From: DAOMFM01 sp035429825
GTDB taxonomy: Bacteria; Acidobacteriota; Blastocatellia; UBA7656; JADIYM01
NCBI GenBank assembly: GCA_044224215.1
Contig: JBGAKX010000064.1
Location: forward strand, 1-24,309
Length of the DNA stretch: 24,309 bases
Reading direction: 5' to 3'
The notes below the pieces were generated by a model. The model did not search any database. It worked only from the letters and a program-made list of their open reading frames with translations, and was not told the origin of the DNA. The position numbers were made by a program, and so were the translations under genes. Positions 1 to 7,780 of this stretch are shown piece by piece (the first letter of the stretch is position 1; every line of letters begins with the position of its first letter).

Positions 1-465
1 GACGTCGAGTCTAGGAACTTCTGGCGCGTGACTGCGTCCACCACGGTGCTCGGCATCGTGTCGGCGCACGTGAGCCTGCTGTGGCTCCCGCGCCTCGTGC
101 GCCGGTTCGAATGGGTTCAATGGGCGGCGCTCGCCGTCATGTACGCGCTCGGCGGAATCGTGGTCTGGATGATCGTCGGCGAGCCGGGCGAGGAGACCGT
201 CCGGCGGCCTCTCGCTGTGCTCGGGATTCTGGCGGGGGCGCTGACGATCCTCGTGCCGGTGCTCTACAAGCTCGGCGGACCTGCTGGAGAGACGGTCGAG
301 GCGGTCGCCATCCGCGTGACGTGTCCCGACTGCGGCGCCGAGCTGGAGGCGTCAACCGGCGAGACGGAATGCTCCACGTGCGGATGCCGGCTCTCGATCG
401 CCGTGCTCAGACGCGGACGACGCGATGATGCGCCCGACGCTGCGGACCCGATCGGCGCACACTAG
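1..465 (+). CDS. Membrane protein with C-terminal zinc ribbon (5' partial)
   Basis: The reading frame is open from the first base of the window, so the gene very probably starts upstream; the GTG at 28 is only an internal candidate. The visible part reads as three hydrophobic helices (FWRVTASTTVLGIVSAHVSL, then WVQWAALAVMYALGGIVVWM, then LAVLGILAGALTILVPVLY), followed by a soluble tail with two CxxC knuckles: CPDC, 15 residues, then CSTCGC. This is the pattern of a small inner-membrane protein with a cytoplasmic zinc-ribbon domain. I do not recognise a family or a function. It ends close to the fumarase gene, which is convergent with it, leaving only 6 bases between the two stop codons. Confidence 0.6.
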   Translation, partial: DVESRNFWRVTASTTVLGIVSAHVSLLWLPRLVRRFEWVQWAALAVMYALGGIVVWMIVGEPGEETVRRPLAVLGILAGALTILVPVLYKLGGPAGETVEAVAIRVTCPDCGAELEASTGETECSTCGCRLSIAVLRRGRRDDAPDAADPIGAH

Positions 466-471
466 CGCGGT

Positions 472-2001
472 TCACGCAACGCGCATCGGGATGTGCTTCG
501 TACGAATGATCTGAACCCACTGCTCGGGTCCCGACGTGTGCACCGAGTCTCCGCGCGAATCGACCGCGACCGTCACCGGCATGTCGCGAACGTCGAACTC
601 GTAGATCGCCTCCATGCCGAGGTCTTCGAATGCTACGACGCGCGCCGACCGGATCGCCTTGGACACCAGGTACGCCGCGCCGCCGACGGCGATCAGGTAC
701 GCGGCCTTGTGCTTTCGAATGGACTCGATCGCCACGGGACCGCGCTCGGCCTTGCCGATCATCACGATCAGACCCGTCTGAGCGAGCAGCGTTTCGGTGA
801 ACTTGTCCATCCGCGTACCTGTCGTCGGTCCCGCGGGGCCGACGGCCTCGTCGCGCACCGGATCGACGGGACCCACATAGTAGATCGCACGGTTTGTGAA
901 GCTGACGCCGTCGGGAAGTCCCTCGCCCCGGTCGAATCGCTCGACAATCCGCTTGTGCGCCGCGTCGCGGCCGGTCAGCATCCTTCCCGACAGGAGCAGG
1001 GTTTCGCCCGGCGTCCACGTCTCGACCTCCTCCCGCGTGAGCGTGTCGAGGTTCACTCGTCGCGAATTCGCATCGGCCGTCCAGGTCACGGCGGGCCAGT
1101 CGTCGAGCGACGGGGGCTCGAGGAATGCGGGTCCGCTTCCGTCGAGCGTGAAGTGCGCGTGACGCGTTGCCGCGCAGTTCGGAATCATCGCGATGGGCTT
1201 GCCGGCGGCGTGTGTCGGGTAGTCGCGAATCTTCACATCGAGCACGGTCGACAGCCCCCCGAGCCCCTGGGCGCCGATTCCGAGCGCGTTCACCTTCTCG
1301 TAGAGCTCGATGCGGAGCTCCTCGGCGCGGGTCTGCGCGCCGTGTGCAATCAGCTCGGCCATGTCGATCGGCTCCATCAGCGATTCCTTGGCCATGAGCA
1401 TCGCCTTCTCGGCCGTTCCTCCGATGCCGATACCGAGCATCCCCGGCGGGCACCAGCCGGCGCCCATCGTCGGGACGGTCTTGAGCACCCAGTCGACGAT
1501 CGAATCCGACGGATTGAGCATCGCGAACTTGGACTTGTTCTCGGAGCCTCCGCCCTTGGCTGCGACGTCGACATCGACGCGCTCGCCGGGAACGAGCGTG
1601 ACGTGCATGACCGCCGGCGTATTGTCGCGCGTGTTGCGGCGTGCGCCGGCGGGATCCGCAAGCACCGACGCTCGCAATGGGTTCTCGGCATTGGTGTAGG
1701 CGCGGCGGACACCTTCGTCGACAGCTTCCTGAAGCGTCCCGTCGAGCTCCCACCGCACGTCCATGCCGACCTTCATCAGCACGTTGACGATGCCCGTGTC
1801 CTGGCAGATCGGACGATGGCCTTCCGCGCACATCCGGCTGTTGGTCAGGATCTGCGCGATTGCGTCGCGCGCGGCGGGCGACTGCTCGCGATCGTACGCA
1901 CGTCCCAGCGCGCGAATGTAATCGGGCGGATGATAGATGCTGATGTACTGAAGGGCGTCGGCGATCGATTCGACGAGATCCTGCTGGCGGATGACGGTCA
2001 T
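472..2001 (-). CDS. fumA: Fumarate hydratase, class I (iron-sulfur, single chain)
   Basis: Catalyses reversible hydration of fumarate to L-malate in the TCA cycle, in the cytoplasm. The 509-residue chain holds both parts of class I fumarases: an N-terminal alpha region (about 1-290) and a C-terminal beta region (about 300-509, including GPTTGTRMD). The three expected [4Fe-4S] ligand cysteines are visible: C66 in ICQDTG, C184 in WCPPGMLGIGIGG and C276 in IPNCAATRH. GGGSENKS near residue 151 is also typical. The length suits the single-chain FumA/FumB-like type. The ATG is preceded by AAGGAG with a 7-base spacer. It lies downstream of the TPR membrane protein on the same strand, but an inverted repeat sits between them, so co-transcription is uncertain. 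The family is certain; the choice between FumA and FumB as a name is conventional. Confidence 0.95.
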   Translation of the reverse strand: MTVIRQQDLVESIADALQYISIYHPPDYIRALGRAYDREQSPAARDAIAQILTNSRMCAEGHRPICQDTGIVNVLMKVGMDVRWELDGTLQEAVDEGVRRAYTNAENPLRASVLADPAGARRNTRDNTPAVMHVTLVPGERVDVDVAAKGGGSENKSKFAMLNPSDSIVDWVLKTVPTMGAGWCPPGMLGIGIGGTAEKAMLMAKESLMEPIDMAELIAHGAQTRAEELRIELYEKVNALGIGAQGLGGLSTVLDVKIRDYPTHAAGKPIAMIPNCAATRHAHFTLDGSGPAFLEPPSLDDWPAVTWTADANSRRVNLDTLTREEVETWTPGETLLLSGRMLTGRDAAHKRIVERFDRGEGLPDGVSFTNRAIYYVGPVDPVRDEAVGPAGPTTGTRMDKFTETLLAQTGLIVMIGKAERGPVAIESIRKHKAAYLIAVGGAAYLVSKAIRSARVVAFEDLGMEAIYEFDVRDMPVTVAVDSRGDSVHTSGPEQWVQIIRTKHIPMRVA

Positions 2002-2050
2002 GGCGTAGCTCCTTGGATCCAGCTGCAGTCCGAAAGGCTATCCGATGGCG

Positions 2051-2094
2051 GAGCCGGCCGACAACTCTGACCAACGAGGCGAGGTGGCCGGCTC
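2051..2094 (-). terminator. Inverted repeat at the 3' end of the TPR membrane protein gene
   Basis: GAGCCGGCC at 2051-2059 is exactly complementary to GGCCGGCTC at 2086-2094, giving a 9-bp GC-rich stem around a 26-base loop. It touches the stop codon of the upstream TPR gene and lies before the fumarase gene on the minus strand. There is no clear T-run, so it may be a factor-dependent terminator or a processing or stability hairpin. Confidence 0.35.
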
Positions 2095-4258
2095 AGCGGG
2101 GCGCGGCCAGTGAGAGCGCATCCTGGAGCGCCGCGGGCAACTCGCGTTGCACGGCGGCCGCCATTCCCGGATGTTCGTGCTCGAAATCGGCGAGGGTCTG
2201 ATTGACAGTGTCGAGCATCGGCCCCGGGCGGGATGCGAGCCCGTTTCGGGACTCGAGAAGGCACGCGGCAACAAGGCGCGGAGGCGCGGCTTCCTTCTTG
2301 AGCAGCTGCCCGTAGTTGAACCATTCGATCGCCGTAGCCGTTGTGTCCTGCGCCTTCCGATCGCATCCGATCGCCTGTCTGTACGCTTCGGCGGCGTCGT
2401 CAGCCTTTCCGGCGAGTTCGAGTAGCGCCGCGAGTCGCCCGTATGCAGCGCCCTCGAGCGACGCGTCGCCGGCTGTGTGTGCGAATTCGGCGGCTCGCGC
2501 GAAATAGGTCGCAGCCTGCGCCGGTTTCTGAACGTCGGCATATGCGTCGCCGGTCTCGATGAGCACCGTCGCGAAGTGCTTGACGTCGCCGATGACGTCG
2601 TTGCTGGACGCGGACAGCGCGATGTAGCGCTCGTAATGCGGAATGGCGGCGGCGGACGATCCTGAATACGCGAGCGCTTCGGCGAGCTTGAGGTGCGCGA
2701 GCGGCTGCGTGTCGTCAAGCGCAAGCGCGCGCTGGAACGCGTCGATGGCTTCGGTGTAGTTGCCGGCGCGAACCGCGAGCGTGCCAAAGTTGACGAGCGT
2801 ATCCGTGTCCTCGGGCACACGGTCGAGCATCGCCTTGTGGTGACGATACGCGTCATCGAAACGATCGTCCGCGAGCAGCAGCCGCGCCAGGGCACGGTTC
2901 GCTTCGACATCGTAGGGATCGATCGCGACGGCCGCTTTCAATGTGTCGATCGCCTCGTCGGGCATCGACGCATCGGCCTGCTTGATGGCGATGGCGGTGC
3001 GGACCGGCACGTCGAACGGATTCAGCCTCAATGCGCGCTCGAGACTCCTCGTGCGATCGCGATCCTGCGCGAGGGCGAATCGCGCGAGATCCACGGCCGC
3101 AACTGCAAGGACGGCGATGACGGCGACGGCTCTGAGGATCCGAAAGGCGGGCCGCCAGCCCTCGGTCCACGGCCGGTCCGCCGCGGCGTCACCTGGTTTC
3201 TCGCCCCGCAAACCGAGGAGCATCGACGCAACGCTTCCGTCCCTCAGTTTCCAGATGACGCCGTCGATCACGAAGTGGTGGATATTGACGAGCGCGCCAA
3301 AGATGAGAAACGTCGCCGTGAAGTCGTAGTGAAACGCGTAGCTGACGATCCACGGTCCCGGCAGGAAGAGCGCCGCGCCGCCGGCAACGAGCGAGAGGGA
3401 ATAGACCCACGGGCGCCAGCGAACGTGATCCCGTTCGGCTTCGCGGCGCGCATAGTAACTCGTGATCCACAGATACTGTGCGCAGTGCATGAAGGCAAGT
3501 GCGCCGACGCTGTAACTCGTGCGTTGCAGCTCAAATCCGAGCGCTCCGATCAGCAGGTTCGGAACGACGAACCAGATGATCTGCGTCGAGAGCACGACGA
3601 GCGGCGCGAGGGTCGCCCGGGGCCCGGCGCGAGCGACCATCGGCCACAATGCACGCAGGGCGCCGGCGATGAAGACCGCAAGACACACCAGGCTCGCTGC
3701 GTTCGAGACCCGGGTCGGAATGTCGAGCGACAGGACGTACGGTTCGTTGGACACCCCCGTGTGGAGGGTCAGAAAGATCATCAGGTACGACGCGATGAAG
3801 GCGGCGTAGAGCCAGTTGCGTTCGGTTCTCGTCGGCGCCGCGCCGTTGCGTCGCGCAAACATCATCGCGATCCCGAAGTTCTGCCCGGTGTAGTGCCACG
3901 GCGACCACGTCGTGTAGATCGTGAAGAACAGGGGAGCCCACCGCGGCGACCAGTGGACGAACGCGGCCGTCAGAACGAGGAGCAGCGTGACGTACAGTGT
4001 GAAGAACCTGTACTTGTCGAATTCGGCCGGCGTTCGGTACGCGCGATAGAGCGTCGCCATGTAATGCGGATAGTTGCAGACGATGCTGAGGGCATAGAAC
4101 GCGATGGCTATCCCAGCGTCGTGGGACGAGCCGAGGATGAAGACGATCCCGATGAGGACGATGCTCCACGCACCGCACCCGACGATAAGGTCGAGCGTCG
4201 GCCCGTAGTACCACGCGGGCGACGGCCCGATTCCATCTCGATTGATGCTTGCGTCCAC
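2093..4258 (-). CDS. Polytopic membrane protein with C-terminal TPR repeats
   Basis: A 721-residue protein with two halves. Residues 1 to about 395 contain around ten hydrophobic helices with conserved-looking His/aromatic motifs at helix ends: NYPHYMATLYRAY, TIYTTWSPWHYTGQNFG, FMHCAQYLWITSYY and NIHHFVIDGVIWKLRD. From about residue 400 to 690 the chain is soluble and helical with TPR units (for example ANRALARLLLADDRFDDAYR, LVNFGTLAVRAGNYTEAIDA and AHLKLAEALAYSGSSAAAIP). It starts with GTG; an AGGA-like site (GCAGGA) lies just upstream. I know of no characterised function. Membrane histidines of this sort occur in diiron membrane oxygenases, but that is only a structural suggestion. The TPR half probably binds a partner protein. 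It is divergent from the alcohol dehydrogenase gene. Confidence 0.8.
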   Translation of the reverse strand: MDASINRDGIGPSPAWYYGPTLDLIVGCGAWSIVLIGIVFILGSSHDAGIAIAFYALSIVCNYPHYMATLYRAYRTPAEFDKYRFFTLYVTLLLVLTAAFVHWSPRWAPLFFTIYTTWSPWHYTGQNFGIAMMFARRNGAAPTRTERNWLYAAFIASYLMIFLTLHTGVSNEPYVLSLDIPTRVSNAASLVCLAVFIAGALRALWPMVARAGPRATLAPLVVLSTQIIWFVVPNLLIGALGFELQRTSYSVGALAFMHCAQYLWITSYYARREAERDHVRWRPWVYSLSLVAGGAALFLPGPWIVSYAFHYDFTATFLIFGALVNIHHFVIDGVIWKLRDGSVASMLLGLRGEKPGDAAADRPWTEGWRPAFRILRAVAVIAVLAVAAVDLARFALAQDRDRTRSLERALRLNPFDVPVRTAIAIKQADASMPDEAIDTLKAAVAIDPYDVEANRALARLLLADDRFDDAYRHHKAMLDRVPEDTDTLVNFGTLAVRAGNYTEAIDAFQRALALDDTQPLAHLKLAEALAYSGSSAAAIPHYERYIALSASSNDVIGDVKHFATVLIETGDAYADVQKPAQAATYFARAAEFAHTAGDASLEGAAYGRLAALLELAGKADDAAEAYRQAIGCDRKAQDTTATAIEWFNYGQLLKKEAAPPRLVAACLLESRNGLASRPGPMLDTVNQTLADFEHEHPGMAAAVQRELPAALQDALSLAAPR

Positions 4259-4385
4259 GGTCCTGCGAGCCTAGCACGAATGGCCGTACGCCGTGAAAAT
4301 GTGGTAGGTGTGCTGCATTGTCCCGAACAGGCGGCGGCTGATCCGGGGTCATGGCGAATCCCTTTGAGGAGTCATTGGAGGAGCG

Positions 4386-5402
4386 ATGTCGAAGATGCGA
4401 GCGGTGCAGGTGTCACGCAAGGACGGCCCGTTGGAACTCGTCGAGCGCGAGATTCCGGAGCCGGGACCAGGGGCGGTTCGAATCAGGGTAGAGGCGTGTG
4501 GCATCTGCCACAGCGACTCGTTCACAAAGGAAGGGACGTTTCCCGGTGTTTTGTATCCGCGAGTTCCGGGCCACGAATTAGCCGGCGTGGTCGATGCGGT
4601 CGGCGCCGGTGTCGTACAGTGGGAGCCCGGACAGAGGGTTGCGGTCGGCTGGCATGGAGGGCATTGCGGATACTGCGATTCGTGCCGCCGTGGCGACTTT
4701 GTCACGTGCCAGGTCGCGGCGCAGGTGCCGGGAATCCATTACGACGGTGGCTACGCGGACTATGTGATCGCCCCCGCATCGACGTTGGCGTTGATCCCCG
4801 ACGAGCTCTCGGCGGTCGAGGCCGGACCGCTCATGTGCGCCGGGATCACGACGTTCAATTCGCTCAGGAACAGCGGTGCGAGGCCGGGCGACGTCGTCGC
4901 GATTCTCGGCATCGGCGGGCTCGGCCATCTTGGCATCCAGTTCGCGGCAAAGATGGGGTTCAAGACGATTGCCATCGCGCGCGGCGCTGACAAGGAGCCG
5001 CTCGCGCGGCAGCTCGGCGCGGCGCACTACATCGACAGCAGGGCGCAGGATCCGGGCGCGGAACTGCAGAAGCTTGGGGGTGCGAGCGTCGTGCTTGCAA
5101 CCGTGACGAACGGTGCCGCGATGCAGGCGGTGCTCGGCGGTCTTGGAATCAATGGAAAGTTGCTGATTGTCGGAGCCGCCGACCCGTTCGAGGTGTCGCC
5201 GTTGTTGCTCCTCGGCGGTCGTCGCTCGATATCGGGATGGCCGTCGGGTGCGTCGATCGATTCGCAGGACACGCTCAACTTCAGCGTGCTTTCCGGCGTG
5301 CGGTCGATGAATGAGGTATATCCGCTGGAACGCGCTGCCGAGGCATACGACCGCATGATGAGCGGCAACGCGCGGTTCCGTGTGGTGTTGACGACCGGGT
5401 AG
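4386..5402 (+). CDS. Zinc-dependent alcohol dehydrogenase (MDR superfamily)
   Basis: A medium-chain dehydrogenase/reductase of 338 residues that oxidises an alcohol, or reduces an aldehyde, with NAD(P). Catalytic zinc ligands are visible: C41 in CGICHSD, H63-E64 in PGHE and C151 in PLMCAG. The structural zinc site is C94, C97, C100 and C108. The Rossmann glycine motif GIGGLG lies at 175-180, and the family signature GHELAGVVDAVG is intact. The ATG is preceded by a strong GGAGGAG ribosome binding site. It resembles the bacterial AdhA/AdhT-like, cinnamyl-alcohol-dehydrogenase-related group. The substrate cannot be read from sequence. It appears to be a single-gene unit, convergent with the ankyrin gene. 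Confidence 0.92.
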   Translation: MSKMRAVQVSRKDGPLELVEREIPEPGPGAVRIRVEACGICHSDSFTKEGTFPGVLYPRVPGHELAGVVDAVGAGVVQWEPGQRVAVGWHGGHCGYCDSCRRGDFVTCQVAAQVPGIHYDGGYADYVIAPASTLALIPDELSAVEAGPLMCAGITTFNSLRNSGARPGDVVAILGIGGLGHLGIQFAAKMGFKTIAIARGADKEPLARQLGAAHYIDSRAQDPGAELQKLGGASVVLATVTNGAAMQAVLGGLGINGKLLIVGAADPFEVSPLLLLGGRRSISGWPSGASIDSQDTLNFSVLSGVRSMNEVYPLERAAEAYDRMMSGNARFRVVLTTG

Positions 5403-5414
5403 GGAATTCAACTT

Positions 5415-5430
5415 ACGGTGGCGACACCGT
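5415..5430. terminator. Hairpin between convergent genes
   Basis: ACGGTG (5415-5420), loop GCGA (a GNRA-type tetraloop), CACCGT (5425-5430): a 6-bp stem in the 50-base gap between the dehydrogenase and ankyrin-cytochrome stop codons. Its position suits a bidirectional terminator, although there is no T-tract. Confidence 0.3.
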
Positions 5431-5452
5431 GCGGACCAGGGGCCTTCTGGAG

Positions 5453-7720
5453 TCAGCGTGATCCGCGCGTACTTCGCAGGTTCAGTGCGAGTGCCGTAGC
5501 CGCCCAGTTCGTTGCCGCTGCGGAAATGAACTGGTGACGTCCGTGCGGAAATCCACTCTCGAAGTAGGGCTGGATTGGAATCGCGCGGCTCTTCACGTAC
5601 CACGATCCGTCCTCGAGTTGCGTCTTCAGAAGAAACTCGATCCCTCTCTTGCAGGACGGATCGCTCATGCTTACGGCGCCGGCCTGCCTCAACGCCACTA
5701 ACGCCTGACCCGTGGCATAGGCATCGCTCGCCAGCGAGGGGAGTTGCGCCCAACCACCGTCGGGTCGCTGTTCCCGAATGAGGTCGCGCACGGCCTTCTT
5801 GACGATTTCGTCGCGGGCGTCCACACCAGCCCACCCGAGCCCGAGAAGTTGGAACGCGCGCTCCTGTGTTGTCCTGGGTTGCGCTCTCATCAGCCACGCC
5901 GTCGCTCGCTTCACAGCCGCCTCGTACGTCGCACGCTGTGCTTTTGGCCCATAAACCTGAAGCGCCCTCAACGAAATGGAAGTAAGAGGAATGTCGTCGT
6001 TCGCTTCAATCGGCGGGCGCTGAGCAAGTAGTTGCCATCGTCCATCCGAGAGCTGCCGAGATCCAAGAAAGCGCGCCATAGCATCTGTCGTCGAGTCGGG
6101 TGAGTAATTCTCGGCAGCCAGACCAAGCAAGTCATAGGCGACGACGACGTCTTCACCCGCGCCGACCCCTTGCAGATAACGCTCCCGCAACGTCGCAAGA
6201 TACGACCCAATCTTGTCCTTCTGGTCGCGTGCCATCCGTTCGTCGACTGAGAATCCGTTCCTGCGGGCAGTCGCAACGGTCATCGCGGTCAGGCTGTTGC
6301 TGTGGCACGAGACGCAACTCGCCATCCGGGTAAACGTCGAAGCCGAACTCTGCAGCAGAGGAATGCTCCGTTCGAGTGCGGCTCGAATGGAACGCGCCGG
6401 TCTGCGAGTCAGAGTCGGTTCCGCATCAGACGCGCCTGCTTTCGCCCCAGCATTCACAAGCAGGTCAACGACGGGTGTAGAGCCTCTCTGCTTCGCAAGG
6501 TCGAGCGCCGTTCTCCCTTCGAGGTTCTGCGCGTTGAGGTCGACGCCGCGTCCGACCAGAGCTCTGACGGCTTCCACCGGGATCGCATCGGAACTCGCTG
6601 TGAGCATCAGGACGGTGTTGCACTTCGCGTCTTTTGCGTTTGCGTCGGCCCCCCGATCGAGCAGCGTTGTTGTCGCGTGCGTATCTCCTCGCTGAGCAAC
6701 GACCAGAAGAGCAGCGGTCAGGGTGTTCCTGTCAGCACTCTCTACAAGCAGGTCGAGACACTTCGCGTACTTGTACGCATTCGCCAGCGCAAGGACCCCA
6801 GTGCCTTTCGCGACAGCGCCGCGCTCGATAAGCAACCGAACACGCGCTTCGTCGCCTACGCGCGCCGCCTCAGAGAGCACTGTCGAATAACCGATCAAGC
6901 TCGGCGACCTTGCCGAGAGACTGGCGCCGCGATCCAGCAGGAGCATCACGACTTCATCGTTTCCGAACTGCTCTGCCGCGATCAGAAGCGGTGTTCGCCC
7001 ATCGCTCGAGCATGCGTTCACATCGGCTCCATGGTCGAGCAGCAGGCGAGTCTTCTCAGGATCAGCCACGGCCCACATGAGCGCCGTGGCGCCAGCCTCA
7101 TTCGAGATGTTGGGATCGGCGCCGTTCGCGAGCAGGAGTCGGACAGACCCCGGGTCCCCATAGAGCACTGCTTGCATCAGCGGCGTCGTGCCGCCCGGAC
7201 CTTTCAGGTTTCCAATGCTGTGATCTTCTCTCGCAAGATTCCTGAACGCCTGTCTGTCGCCGTCGCGTAGCGCCTCCATGATTCGAATTGCCCTCGGGTC
7301 CGGCGGTGGGACCTGCGTATCCCCCGAGAGATCGTCCGGCCATTCGGCTCCCTGATCGATCCAGGCTTTGAGGATGCTGATCTCCTCGGGATTCAGTGGA
7401 CCCGTCAGCGGCATCTGTGGTCCGTACTGGCTACCGATCAACTTGAGGTAGAGCCTGCTGATCGCACTTTGGCCGGGCTTGATCATCTGTACCGTACCGC
7501 CCCTCATGGCATCGCGGCGGCGGTCGAGCCGAAACCCGTGCATCTGCTGCGACGGACCATGGCACTCAATGCAGTATTGCTTCAGGATTGGCTGAACATC
7601 CCGACGGAAGTCAACTTTGGCGGGGTCCTGGTACGACAATGCCGTACCCATAGTCAGTGTCCCGAAGAACACTCCGCAGACGCACAATTCCAGTATCTTG
7701 ACTCGTCTCGACCACATCAC
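5453..7720 (-). CDS. Secreted cytochrome c / ankyrin / terpene-cyclase-fold fusion protein
   Basis: A 755-residue exported protein. Residues 1-30 form a hydrophobic signal region. A planctomycete-type cytochrome c domain (about 35-130) follows, with haem motif C50-IE-C53-H54. Residues 145-430 contain ankyrin repeats (GGTTPLMQAVLYGDPGSVRL, GATALMWAVADPEKTRLLLD, EGRTALDLAKQRGSTPVVDL). A second haem motif CVSCH lies at 469-473. The C-terminal 260 residues have repeats of the squalene-cyclase/prenyltransferase alpha-toroid type (RFLGSRQLSDGRWQLL, DLIREQRPDGGWAQLP, EFLLKTQLEDGSW). The haems place it in the periplasm. The cyclase fold here looks non-catalytic or structural. The frame opens GTG-ATG; GAGAGG suits the ATG at 7717 best. 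The role is unknown; it may be a redox-linked scaffold. The FG-GAP gene lies upstream on the same strand. Confidence 0.85.
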   Translation of the reverse strand: MMWSRRVKILELCVCGVFFGTLTMGTALSYQDPAKVDFRRDVQPILKQYCIECHGPSQQMHGFRLDRRRDAMRGGTVQMIKPGQSAISRLYLKLIGSQYGPQMPLTGPLNPEEISILKAWIDQGAEWPDDLSGDTQVPPPDPRAIRIMEALRDGDRQAFRNLAREDHSIGNLKGPGGTTPLMQAVLYGDPGSVRLLLANGADPNISNEAGATALMWAVADPEKTRLLLDHGADVNACSSDGRTPLLIAAEQFGNDEVVMLLLDRGASLSARSPSLIGYSTVLSEAARVGDEARVRLLIERGAVAKGTGVLALANAYKYAKCLDLLVESADRNTLTAALLVVAQRGDTHATTTLLDRGADANAKDAKCNTVLMLTASSDAIPVEAVRALVGRGVDLNAQNLEGRTALDLAKQRGSTPVVDLLVNAGAKAGASDAEPTLTRRPARSIRAALERSIPLLQSSASTFTRMASCVSCHSNSLTAMTVATARRNGFSVDERMARDQKDKIGSYLATLRERYLQGVGAGEDVVVAYDLLGLAAENYSPDSTTDAMARFLGSRQLSDGRWQLLAQRPPIEANDDIPLTSISLRALQVYGPKAQRATYEAAVKRATAWLMRAQPRTTQERAFQLLGLGWAGVDARDEIVKKAVRDLIREQRPDGGWAQLPSLASDAYATGQALVALRQAGAVSMSDPSCKRGIEFLLKTQLEDGSWYVKSRAIPIQPYFESGFPHGRHQFISAAATNWAATALALNLRSTRGSR

Positions 7721-7741
7721 TTGATCCTCTCTCCACTGATC

Positions 7742-7757
7742 AACACAGATCTGTGTT
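7742..7757. repeat. Perfect 16-bp palindrome next to a GTTCATC direct repeat
   Basis: AACACAGATCTGTGTT equals its own reverse complement. It is followed by two copies of GTTCATC (7756-7762 and 7765-7771) before the stop codon of the FG-GAP gene at 7781. It lies in the 60-base gap between the FG-GAP gene and the ankyrin-cytochrome gene, so it could be an operator for the latter or an RNA hairpin after the former. This kind of TGTGTTCATC string also resembles dispersed intergenic repeats; I cannot test that here. Confidence 0.55.
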
Positions 7758-7780
7758 CATCGGCGTTCATCTGCGGCTAA

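Noticed and set aside
493..2070. Plus-strand frame of 525 codons and a minus-strand frame of 555 codons over the fumarase
   Set aside because: The fumarase frame carries all family motifs; the others are shadows without any.
2693..4990. Plus-strand open frame of 765 codons across the TPR protein and dehydrogenase
   Set aside because: Arg/Asp/Glu-rich shadow typical of high-GC DNA; it crosses a real divergent promoter region and overlaps two clear genes in other frames.
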